Source of the DNA: Caryophanales bacterium UBA6356
Lineage (GTDB): Bacteria > Bacillota_I > Bacilli_A > RFN20 > CAG-826
Reading direction: 5' to 3'
NCBI GenBank assembly: GCA_002440125.1
Contig: DJRQ01000017.1
Coordinates: forward strand, 1 to 22,719
DNA length: 22,719 nt
Positions 15,530 to 22,719 of the stretch are shown one piece after another (positions within the stretch are counted from its first letter, which is position 1; each line of letters opens with the position of its first letter). The notes beneath the pieces are model-generated. The model did not search any database and had not been told where the DNA came from. It was given only the letters and a program-made list of their open reading frames with translations. The position numbers and the translations under genes are program-made.

Positions 15530-18500
15530 TTATTTTAGCTCATTTATCGAGCTAGAGCCTATCGAGAGCAAATAAGTCCTCGTTTTTCTCTTGAAAACTC
15601 TTTCGACATATTCCTTGTAGGAAGCCAATTGATTCCGATAAGAAGGGTCATCGACTTCTTTGCTCTTAAAATCGATGATATCACATTCATTTTCGCTTAC
15701 GAGCAAAAGGTCGATAGAGCCATGGAGGTTTTTCTCCTTGTCGAAGAAACCGTATTCATGGAATTCCTTATATCCTTTCCGTTCTTGGAAGAAAGGGAGG
15801 GCAAGAAGCGTCTCAACCTTGTGTTTCCCTTCCCCTAAATAGGACAAATCTGGCTTCTTTAAGGAAACGAAAGGAACGTTTTGAAGGATCTTATGGAATT
15901 TGAGACCATAGGATATTTTGGCATAATCCAAAGAGACCATCTCGTTTTTAGAAGCACGATTCGTTAATAGTTCTTGGCCTTTGATGTCAATAGAACAAAG
16001 TTTAGGAGTTTTTAAGAGAGGCACTTCGCGACCCTTTGTTTCTTTTTTTGGAGTTCGTTTGGGAGAAAGGGATTTAAAGGAAGGGAAAGCCTTTCGGCTC
16101 ACGAAGAAGAAATCACGGTAAGAAGAAAGGTCTTTTAAAGAGGCGTCAAGGAGCTTGCCATCCGGATCGACCTTTATTTCGAGCAAATGGCGGGAAACAG
16201 GAAGCGTTTCCTTTTCATCGTAGAGAGGGGAAAGATAGATAAGCTTATCGATGGCGCGAGTCGCTCCAACATAAAGGATTCGCATCTCTTCGTTTAAGGC
16301 TTCTTGCTTTTCATTTGCCACATAGAGCCTGGAGAAAAGATTGGGGACGTTTCCTTTGTCGGTGAAAGTAGGAAGCAAAAGCCCAAAGTCTTTGGAAACG
16401 TTCCAAGACGTTTCTTTGGGGATGTTTTTAAAGAGGTTCGGATAATTCGAAGCGAGATAGACAATGGGAAACTCCAACCCTTTCGAAACGTGGATGCTCA
16501 TCGCGCGAACGGCGTTCTCGCTTTGGGGAGGCAAAGAGACCTTCTCTTCCGTTTTCCGTTTTTCCTGTTCAAGGAAATAAGAACAGAATTCGAGATAGCT
16601 CATGCCAAGCCGGTCGGCAACTTTTGCGCTTGCTAAAAAGGTTCGAATCTTTTCGTAGTTATCGACTAAACGACCGATGTAAGGAAGATTCTTATAGAAC
16701 GGATAATAAGAAAGAAGCGTCTCCACGGCTTCGCTTGGGGCCATTTTCGTGAGTCGAAGGAGAAGAGAACCAAATTCCTTCCAAAAAGCGCTTTTCTTAT
16801 AGGAACCACTTTGAACCTCGTCAATGAGTTCTTTGTCCTTCCGTTTTTCGAACAGATAACTTCTTTGAATCGAAAGATAGGAGTGTTTCTCTTCGATTTC
16901 ATCCTTGCCATACGCCAAAGAAAGACGCAAGAAACGCCTAAACAAAAGGAAGGTATCTTCACCCGATAAATCCGTTTCAGCACTTGGCGCGAAGGGGATT
17001 TTGTGCTCCCCGAAGACTTTTAAAAGGGTTTGAAAGCATTTCTTTGAACGGCACAAAATCACAAAATCCTTGTAATCCGCCACTCTTTTCTCGTTCTTCG
17101 TCGTAACGATATAGCGTCCGACTTTATCCTCGATGTCACGAGCAATCAATTCCGCTTCAATTTCTTCTTTGGATTCCCCTTCCTTTGGCGTATAGAGAAT
17201 CTTCTCGGTTTCATAAGAAGCGGAGCGATTTTGGCCAAAGGTTTTGGCATTTCCGAAGAGAAGACGTTGGGACTCATCGTAGTTAATGCTTCCTCTTTCT
17301 TTGCTCATGGCCTCTTCGAAGAAACCGTTGATGTCTTCGATGACGTTACGTGCACTTCGGTAATTGACGTTCAAGGTAATGAGCGTTCCATCTTCTCCTT
17401 TGGAGTAGCGCTCGAACTTCTCAAGAAAAATAGCTGGATTCGCATAACGAAAACGATAGATGGATTGTTTCATGTCCCCTACCGCAAAAAGATTGTCATG
17501 AGAAACCTTTCTTAAAAAGGCCTCTTGCAAATCGCTTGTGTCCTGGTATTCATCAACCATCACATATTTGTAGGAATGGCGAATCTTTTCGCGAATGGAT
17601 TCATCTTCAAGCACTTTTCGCGCCAAAAAGGCGATATCCGAAAAATCATAGACATTCTTTTCTTTCTTATAGGAAAGAAGCTTCTCCCAGAGTTTTTTTG
17701 CTAAGAAAGCATATTCCTTTATATAGGGAATGTTTTTCTTTTGAAGCGCGAGATTGTCCTCAAAGGAACCGATACCCTTAAAAGAAGAGAAAAGGGATTT
17801 GATCCGGGCACTAATCGCTCTAGCGGCCGCATAATCCTCAAAATCCAAATAATGGAATTTCTCGTTTTGCTTATCCCCTTCTTTTAACAAGCGAAAACGG
17901 CCATCCTTATAGGGAGAAGAATGAGCGAGAAAGTCGGTATTGGCGGCTTTAAAAAGAGCGTCAGGATCTTGGATGTCAGAGAAAGGCGTCAAGAAAGACA
18001 AAAGGAAAGCGGCGCATTCCGAATCGCCAAGGTTATTCGCCTCTTCGATCAAAGAGTCGATTTCCTTTTGCTGGTAAGCGATCCACTCCTTCTTTCGCTT
18101 CTCGAAATAGCCTGGCGAAAAATAATCTATCGCTAAGGAATCGAGGAATTGAACTGGGTTTTCTAAGATGGACGAAGAAAGGAAAAGGGAAAGGACGTTT
18201 TCTCGGATTTCCTCGTCGTCCTTAAAGGCGAAGCGAGAGATAAGAGCTAAAAAATCCGAATCTCTTTTGGCATAGAGATCATCAAATATTTCATCTAAGA
18301 ATTCTCTGGCTTTCAAAGAAAGAAAGTTTCCTTCGACGATGGTAACGTCTTTGGAAAGGCCAAGATGCTGGTGGTATTTCCGGACGAGGCTATAAAAATA
18401 GCTATCGAAGGTTGTGATGTCGCTTGCTTCAACCAAGGGGGAGAGGTCTTCTTTTAGCTCACCGGACTTAAAGGCCTTAAAAAGGCTTTCTCGAATGCGG

Positions 18501-18736
18501 GATTTCATCTCCGCGGCGGCTTTATTGCTGAAAGTCAAAACGAGAATTTCGTTAATGGCAGCGCCTTCTCTTTCGGAAAGAGGAACATTCTCTTCCTTTT
18601 CCTTTTGCCCTTTTAAAACGATTTGCTTTATGCGCTCGGTCAAAACAGCCGTTTTGCCACTTCCCGCCCCAGCGCTCACTAAGAAATTGCCATGACGAGA
18701 GTCAATGGCCTTTTGTTGATCCTCGGTCCACTTCAT
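15530..18736 (-). CDS. addA: AddA helicase-nuclease subunit
   Basis: The UvrD-type helicase and nuclease half of AddAB, which processes double-strand ends for RecA loading. Walker A AGAGSGKT is at residues 22-29; the Walker B region reads MVDEYQDTSDLQ, followed by VGDMKQSIYRFR; motif VI is MRILYVGATRA. The C-terminal RecB-family nuclease has H in KFHKIL, D1009 in GSID, D1022 and K1024 in IIDFKS, and Q1036 and Y1040 in QLASY, so it should be active. At 1068 residues it is shorter than B. subtilis AddA (about 1230). It starts 3 nt after the addB stop with GGAG overlapping that junction. Confidence 0.96.
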   Translation of the reverse strand: MKWTEDQQKAIDSRHGNFLVSAGAGSGKTAVLTERIKQIVLKGQKEKEENVPLSEREGAAINEILVLTFSNKAAAEMKSRIRESLFKAFKSGELKEDLSPLVEASDITTFDSYFYSLVRKYHQHLGLSKDVTIVEGNFLSLKAREFLDEIFDDLYAKRDSDFLALISRFAFKDDEEIRENVLSLFLSSSILENPVQFLDSLAIDYFSPGYFEKRKKEWIAYQQKEIDSLIEEANNLGDSECAAFLLSFLTPFSDIQDPDALFKAANTDFLAHSSPYKDGRFRLLKEGDKQNEKFHYLDFEDYAAARAISARIKSLFSSFKGIGSFEDNLALQKKNIPYIKEYAFLAKKLWEKLLSYKKEKNVYDFSDIAFLARKVLEDESIREKIRHSYKYVMVDEYQDTSDLQEAFLRKVSHDNLFAVGDMKQSIYRFRYANPAIFLEKFERYSKGEDGTLITLNVNYRSARNVIEDINGFFEEAMSKERGSINYDESQRLLFGNAKTFGQNRSASYETEKILYTPKEGESKEEIEAELIARDIEDKVGRYIVTTKNEKRVADYKDFVILCRSKKCFQTLLKVFGEHKIPFAPSAETDLSGEDTFLLFRRFLRLSLAYGKDEIEEKHSYLSIQRSYLFEKRKDKELIDEVQSGSYKKSAFWKEFGSLLLRLTKMAPSEAVETLLSYYPFYKNLPYIGRLVDNYEKIRTFLASAKVADRLGMSYLEFCSYFLEQEKRKTEEKVSLPPQSENAVRAMSIHVSKGLEFPIVYLASNYPNLFKNIPKETSWNVSKDFGLLLPTFTDKGNVPNLFSRLYVANEKQEALNEEMRILYVGATRAIDKLIYLSPLYDEKETLPVSRHLLEIKVDPDGKLLDASLKDLSSYRDFFFVSRKAFPSFKSLSPKRTPKKETKGREVPLLKTPKLCSIDIKGQELLTNRASKNEMVSLDYAKISYGLKFHKILQNVPFVSLKKPDLSYLGEGKHKVETLLALPFFQERKGYKEFHEYGFFDKEKNLHGSIDLLLVSENECDIIDFKSKEVDDPSYRNQLASYKEYVERVFKRKTRTYLLSIGSSSINELK

Positions 18737-18739
18737 CTC

Positions 18740-21157
18740 CTATTCTCCTTCGCTTGAGCCTTCCTCAGCCGCATCTTCCTCGTCAAAGGCGAGCGTTCCA
18801 TCTTTTTTATTAAGAAGTGGAAAATCCCTTTCTTTTCGAAAACAGATATCGCGATAGAGACAACCTTGGCAAGCGTCTTTTTCCTTAAGACGAAGAGGCG
18901 AAATGGAATAATCTCCGAACTCTATCTTTTCTTTTGCTTTAAAAAGGAAAGAAAGGAGCGTTTTGCAAAGATTTTCGAATTTTTCCTCTGTGAATGCCTG
19001 CTTATTATTGCTTAACCCAGCCGTTTTCGAAATATTCATATGGGCGAAACTAAGACTCGTCTCTTTTTTTTCGTTTTTCCATAGTCCGACATTTTTCCAT
19101 AGAGAATAATCATCAAGATAAATGCCATCAAGCCGCATTCCTTTGGCATCGTCTTCATCGTATTTTTCTGGGCGTTCGCTATTAAAAGGAAGATTCAATA
19201 AAGGGGCGATAAAAAGGCCGGCGATTTTGAAATCTTTGTAGTTCTCGCTATGCTTTGCGTAAAATAAATAGAAAGGGAGTTGCGAACCTAAGCCGAACTT
19301 TTCGAAAAGTTCCAGATCAAACGTCGTCGAGCCGCTTTTATAGTCGACAAGGCAAAGATATTTTTCCTCCTCTCCAAATGTCACGATTTTGTCATAGCGG
19401 CCATAAATGGAGAGGTCGGAAGGAGTCTTGCTTTCGAAAAAGCCTTCCAGAGAAACACGAATATTCGGCAAAGTCTTATCAAGGTCATCGAAAAAACGGA
19501 CATTCTTTTCGCTATAGGGCTTAAGATGTTGCAAAAAGAAACGTTCTTTTTCCGAGTAGTGCGTCTCTAAAGAAAGGCTTTCATAAGCCTTTTGGTAGAG
19601 TTCGTCAAAAGAGAGAGAAGGATCTTTGTAATGATCTTCCAAAACTTTATGGAAGTAAGTTCCGAGTTTCATTCTCCAAGTTTCTTCGGAGGGGTCGATC
19701 CTCAAAACGCGACGAAGGAGATAACGGAAAGGACAAGAAACAAGGTCATCCAAGCTTCCCTGGGAAAAAGAACGCTTCTGAGGGACGCGAAGGTTCTCTT
19801 GAAGCCGGTAATCATAAAGCCGGAAAGGCGGATCGGCAAGCTCTTTCAAAGGCGCAATACGAGCATCATCTTCGTCATAATCCGTCTTTTTGTCCAAGAG
19901 CATCGAAAGAAGATAAGCGCCTTTGGAATGGGAGTATTCGTATTCTTGGAAAGGTGGTTTGGCTTTTTCGATATTGAAAGAAGAGGCGAAACCGCTAGGG
20001 AAAAAGGTCGAGCCGAACGCTCTTTCCTTGTAAGTGATGAGCCGCACTTTCCCACTTTCCAAAAGCGAGGCAAGTTCAAAAGAGCTCTCTTTGTTTTTTT
20101 CGCTAGCGCTTTCTAAGCCCAATCTTTCTTTCTCTTCGCTTGAAAGGAAGCCCTCATCCTTAAAGACGTTCGGATAGACGCCCATTGCAAAATGAAGGCA
20201 AAAGACTTTGGCACCATCTGGGGCCAAAAAACCCTCTAACAACGAAACAACGTTCTTTTTCTTAATCTTCTTTGCCTTCTTCTCTTTGGCAAGCTCGTCA
20301 AAGAGCAATGCCATTTTTTCTTTTTCGTCGAAAGTCCCAAGAAGATCCACCGCTTCTTTTTCGAAGGAATCGAAAGAAACATCTGGAAAAGCAGCTTGGG
20401 CTTCATTTAGGGAATCATAAAAATCTTGGTCGAGATATGCCTTTCGGAAGAAGCGGTATGCGGGGTGATCGAAAAGGCGAATCGTCGAAGGGATATCAAC
20501 CTCAAAACCATAAAGAGGAGCGAGGTCTTTCAAATAGAAATAATGTTCTTCCGTTACTCCAGCTAAATAGATATCGTCTGGCGAAGTATGATGAACATCG
20601 ATTTCATGGGCGATTTCATTGAGAACGAAATGCAGCTCTTCATAGACGTTTTTAAAAGAATAATAGCATTTTGGCATCTCTTTCTTGGGCAAAGAAAGAA
20701 AGCTAACCATAAGATTCGAAGAACAATTGCCAATCGTCTCACTCAATCGTTTCGTCTCGCCATACCCAGTGATAATGATGTGTTTGGAAACGAAATCCTT
20801 TTCAGGATAGGAGTAACGCCAAAGATAGCCCAAATCGAGCAACTCTTGTCTTAAGGTCTTATAAGGAGCGAGCTTCTCCAAATTCGCTTTTTCGAAAAAA
20901 GGCGCGCAAAAGGCGCTTAAAAGCTCTTTGGAAAATTCATAAGAATAGCCTTTTTGAAGGAGATGCCTCAAAGAGCGAGGATCCTTTTGAAGTCCAAAAA
21001 GAGAAATGGCCTCTTCCTTGGTAGAAAGAGCAAGGTCCAAAAATCTTTCTTTGGGACCGCCCTCCAAAAGGCTTTCTTTAAAACTAAGAAAGTCATCCTT
21101 TAAAACATTTGGGCATATAACGCAATAGGGGCGGTCTTCCTCGAAAAGAATTTTCAT
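18740..21157 (-). CDS. addB: AddB subunit, compact, without Walker A
   Basis: Second subunit of AddAB. The 805-residue chain keeps a C-terminal PD-(D/E)xK nuclease: H503 (YFHKVLEDH), D589 (GRYDKI), D605 and K607 (LVDYKS), and Q626/Y630. The four cysteines that hold the 4Fe-4S cluster are present: C475 (SCPFRY), then C763, C766 and C772 in CQGCLYRDIC. The middle has an AddB-like segment (VFCLHFAMGVYP, then GFLSSEEKERLGL). B. subtilis AddB has about 1166 residues and an N-terminal Walker A; here the N-terminus (MKILFEEDRPYCVICPNVL) has no GKT loop, so it should not hydrolyse ATP. Pairing with addA makes the assignment firm. The ATG has no Shine-Dalgarno and lies 6 nt after a -10. Confidence 0.9.
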   Translation of the reverse strand: MKILFEEDRPYCVICPNVLKDDFLSFKESLLEGGPKERFLDLALSTKEEAISLFGLQKDPRSLRHLLQKGYSYEFSKELLSAFCAPFFEKANLEKLAPYKTLRQELLDLGYLWRYSYPEKDFVSKHIIITGYGETKRLSETIGNCSSNLMVSFLSLPKKEMPKCYYSFKNVYEELHFVLNEIAHEIDVHHTSPDDIYLAGVTEEHYFYLKDLAPLYGFEVDIPSTIRLFDHPAYRFFRKAYLDQDFYDSLNEAQAAFPDVSFDSFEKEAVDLLGTFDEKEKMALLFDELAKEKKAKKIKKKNVVSLLEGFLAPDGAKVFCLHFAMGVYPNVFKDEGFLSSEEKERLGLESASEKNKESSFELASLLESGKVRLITYKERAFGSTFFPSGFASSFNIEKAKPPFQEYEYSHSKGAYLLSMLLDKKTDYDEDDARIAPLKELADPPFRLYDYRLQENLRVPQKRSFSQGSLDDLVSCPFRYLLRRVLRIDPSEETWRMKLGTYFHKVLEDHYKDPSLSFDELYQKAYESLSLETHYSEKERFFLQHLKPYSEKNVRFFDDLDKTLPNIRVSLEGFFESKTPSDLSIYGRYDKIVTFGEEEKYLCLVDYKSGSTTFDLELFEKFGLGSQLPFYLFYAKHSENYKDFKIAGLFIAPLLNLPFNSERPEKYDEDDAKGMRLDGIYLDDYSLWKNVGLWKNEKKETSLSFAHMNISKTAGLSNNKQAFTEEKFENLCKTLLSFLFKAKEKIEFGDYSISPLRLKEKDACQGCLYRDICFRKERDFPLLNKKDGTLAFDEEDAAEEGSSEGE

Positions 21158-21175
21158 AGACCCATTATGGGTCTA
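21157..21175. promoter_or_regulatory. 19-bp palindrome over the addB -10 and start codon (candidate operator)
   Basis: TAGACCCAT-T-ATGGGTCTA is a perfect inverted repeat with 9-bp arms and one central base. It contains the whole -10 and ends on the A of the addB ATG. It does not match the Bacillus LexA box (GAAC-N4-GTTC) and has no U-tract after it, so it is more likely an operator than a terminator of glpK. Confidence 0.5.
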
Positions 21176-21193
21176 AGCGAGAGAAAAAGTAAA
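21164..21193 (-). promoter_or_regulatory. Promoter of addB-addA-DUF5677-like operon
   Basis: On the minus strand TTTACT (21193-21188, four of six) and CATAAT (21169-21164, five of six) are separated by 18 nt. The -10 ends 6 nt before the ATG at 21157, again predicting a leaderless start. Confidence 0.55.
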
Positions 21194-21203
21194 GCCTATA
21201 AAA

Positions 21204-22691
21204 TCAAGGGTTCTTCACTTTAAAAACACGGGTGGCTTTAACGGCCGCTTTCCAGCCTTGATAAAGCTTCTTGGCTTCTTTCGGGTCCATCTTCGGAGAA
21301 AAGAGTCTCGCGGAAGTGTGGCACTTCTCCACTTCTTCGAGACTCTTCCAAAAGCCACTCCCTAAGCCTGCAAGATACCCAGCCCCCAAAGCCGTCGTCT
21401 CAACGCATTTGGGGATACGGACCTCGACGCCAAGGATATCGCTTTGGAATTGCATCAAGAGGGAATTCGCGCTTGCTCCTCCATCTACTTTTAACACTTT
21501 CAAATCAAGTCCGGCTTCCTTTTTCATCATATCGATGACGTCTTTGGATTGATAAGCGATGCCATAGAGAGCGGCCCTGGTGATATTGTGTCGATCCGCG
21601 CCACGCGTAAGGCCAAAAATAGCGCCTCTTGCATCGTCGTCCCAATAAGGCGTGCCTAACCCCACAAAAGCAGGAACGAAATAAACCCCTGCCGTATCGG
21701 GTTTTCGCTTTGCGTATTCTTCGCTTAGCGAGGAGTCTTTGAACCAGTTCATTTCGTCACGAAGCCATTGAACAACCGCTCCACCAATGAAAACCGATCC
21801 TTCTAAAGCATAGGTTGTAATGCCATTAATTTTCCATGCCACGGTCGTTAGAAGCCCTTTTTTCGAAAGGACAGGCTCTTCCCCGATGTTCATAAGCATA
21901 AAGCAACCCGTCCCATACGTATTCTTGCTTTCCCCTTTATGGAAACAACATTGTCCAAACAAGGCGCTTTGCTGGTCACCGGCAACGCCGTGAATATGAA
22001 CATGCCCCCCAAAAAAGGAAGCTTCGCCGAAATCGGCGGTATTTTCTTTGACCTCTGGAAGCATATTGGGGTTAATGTCAAAGAGTTTGCAAAGATCCAT
22101 GTCCCAACGCATCTCAAAAATGTTATAGAGGAGAGTTCTCGAAGCGTTGCTAACGTCGGTTGCATGAACTTTCCCCTGGGTCATTTTGTAGATAATCCAA
22201 CTATCGACCGTCCCAAAAAGAAGTTCCCCTTTATTCATCCTTTCTTCGCCGTTTTTGGCGTGCTCTAAGATGTAGCGGATTTTGGAGGCGCTGAAATACG
22301 GATTAATGCGCAAGCCCGTCTTTTTTCGAATGATGTTTTCTTTGGAAACGTAGCGGTCACAGATCTTTTGGGTTTGCTTCGATTGCCAAACAATCGCATT
22401 CGCTATGGCTTTTCCCGTTTTCTTCTCCCAAACCATTGTCGTCTCGCGCTGGTTGGTGATGCCTATCGCCTCGATTTCATCCATCGAAGCGCCACTTTTG
22501 ATAAGAAGCTCGTTTATCACGTCAACAACGCTAATCCAGATTTGGTCGGGATCTTGAAGAACCCACCCGGGTTTTGGATAGAGGCATTCCACGTCCCTTT
22601 GGGCTTGGAAAAGCTTTTCCCCGGTTTTCGAAATCAAGATGGCACGAGTCGAGGTCGTTCCTTGGTCAATTGACAATATGTATTTGCGCAT
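21204..22691 (-). CDS. glpK: Glycerol kinase
   Basis: Makes glycerol 3-phosphate from glycerol and ATP, for lipid synthesis or catabolism. The 495-residue protein is a full-length FGGY kinase: DQGTTSTR phosphate loop (9-16), glycerol-binding R82 and E83 (NQRETT), W102, Y132 (NPYFSASK) and catalytic D239 (VAGDQQ), plus VDGGASAN near the C-terminus. In Enterococcus and Bacillus the loop before AGDQQ carries a His (H232/H230, in HFYG or HFFG) phosphorylated by HPr; here that position is Ser (S225 in ASFFGG) and the loop is about three residues shorter. No glpF or glpD is present in the window. The ATG lies 6 nt after a TATAAT. Confidence 0.97.
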   Translation of the reverse strand: MRKYILSIDQGTTSTRAILISKTGEKLFQAQRDVECLYPKPGWVLQDPDQIWISVVDVINELLIKSGASMDEIEAIGITNQRETTMVWEKKTGKAIANAIVWQSKQTQKICDRYVSKENIIRKKTGLRINPYFSASKIRYILEHAKNGEERMNKGELLFGTVDSWIIYKMTQGKVHATDVSNASRTLLYNIFEMRWDMDLCKLFDINPNMLPEVKENTADFGEASFFGGHVHIHGVAGDQQSALFGQCCFHKGESKNTYGTGCFMLMNIGEEPVLSKKGLLTTVAWKINGITTYALEGSVFIGGAVVQWLRDEMNWFKDSSLSEEYAKRKPDTAGVYFVPAFVGLGTPYWDDDARGAIFGLTRGADRHNITRAALYGIAYQSKDVIDMMKKEAGLDLKVLKVDGGASANSLLMQFQSDILGVEVRIPKCVETTALGAGYLAGLGSGFWKSLEEVEKCHTSARLFSPKMDPKEAKKLYQGWKAAVKATRVFKVKNP

Positions 22692-22697
22692 AATCCT

Positions 22698-22703
22698 ATT
22701 ATA
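22698..22703 (-). promoter_or_regulatory. -10 element of glpK
   Basis: A perfect TATAAT on the minus strand ends 6 nt (AGGATT) before the ATG. The -35 would fall at or beyond the window edge. An imperfect inverted repeat AAAAGAGCCCTTTT (22716-22703, one mismatched pair) adjoins it. Confidence 0.6.
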
Positions 22704-22719
22704 AAAGGGCTCTTTTGTT

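Noticed and set aside
19592..20116. Plus-strand open frame of 174 codons opposite addB
   Set aside because: Antisense shadow with no family resemblance and no initiation signals.
21157..21175. The 19-bp palindrome as terminator of glpK
   Set aside because: No T-tract follows on the minus strand, and it coincides with the addB -10; an operator reading fits better.
1..22719. Mycoplasma-type code with TGA as tryptophan
   Set aside because: TGA ends ppa, atpH, atpI and glpK at sensible lengths, and Trp codons are TGG.
1..22719. Mobile element, CRISPR array, tRNA or rRNA
   Set aside because: No transposase, repeat array, integrase or cloverleaf-like segment was seen; all long stretches are accounted for by housekeeping genes.

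Overview
The window reads as chromosomal DNA of a low-to-moderate GC Bacillota bacterium. A Bacilli/Erysipelotrichia-like lineage near the Mollicutes is the best guess. Supporting signs are an F1Fo operon led by an AtpI-type protein, AddAB rather than RecBCD, an RqcH/NFACT protein, a Firmicutes-type nucleoside kinase with a ThrRS-like N-terminus, and a gmk-priA pair beside rqcH as in Bacillus. Trp is TGG and several genes end in TGA (ppa, atpH, atpI, glpK), so the standard code is used, unlike Mycoplasma. No tRNA, rRNA, insertion sequence, prophage or CRISPR array was seen. Genes are packed tightly: the longest non-coding stretch is the 219-base divergent region 12510-12728.

Layout. 1-2614 (minus): gmk followed by priA, whose 3' end runs off the window. 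2731-4140 (plus): a compact rqcH divergent from gmk. 4141-4689 (minus): ppa, meeting rqcH stop to stop. 4775-5584 (plus): a lipoprotein with a thioredoxin-like CxxC. 5653-12509 (minus): a complete nine-gene ATP synthase operon in the order atpI-like, B, E, F, H, A, G, D, C. 12729-14381 (plus): nucleoside kinase. 14401-21157 (minus): addB, addA and a DUF5677-like gene in one operon. 21204-22691 (minus): glpK.

Functions. The genes cover energy conversion (ATP synthase, pyrophosphatase, glycerol kinase), nucleotide metabolism (gmk, nucleoside kinase), replication restart and double-strand-break repair (priA, addAB), and ribosome quality control (rqcH).

Most notable. (1) At seven of eight transcription-unit starts a -10-like hexamer ends only 6-11 nt before the start codon, and at six of them 6-7 nt, with no Shine-Dalgarno. 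Genes inside operons mostly have good Shine-Dalgarno sites. This predicts widespread leaderless mRNAs. (2) The ATP synthase c subunit has two carboxylates spaced like the Na+-coupling Q/E32-E65 pair plus an extra Asp, so the rotor may be Na+-driven. (3) A perfect 16-bp palindrome fills the -35/-10 spacer of the ATP synthase promoter, and a 19-bp palindrome covers the addB -10 and the first base of its start codon; both are candidate operators. (4) AddB is very short and has no Walker A, yet keeps its nuclease and iron-sulfur cysteines. (5) A DUF5677-like gene is nearly fused to addA. (6) GlpK lacks the HPr-phosphorylated His of Gram-positive enzymes.
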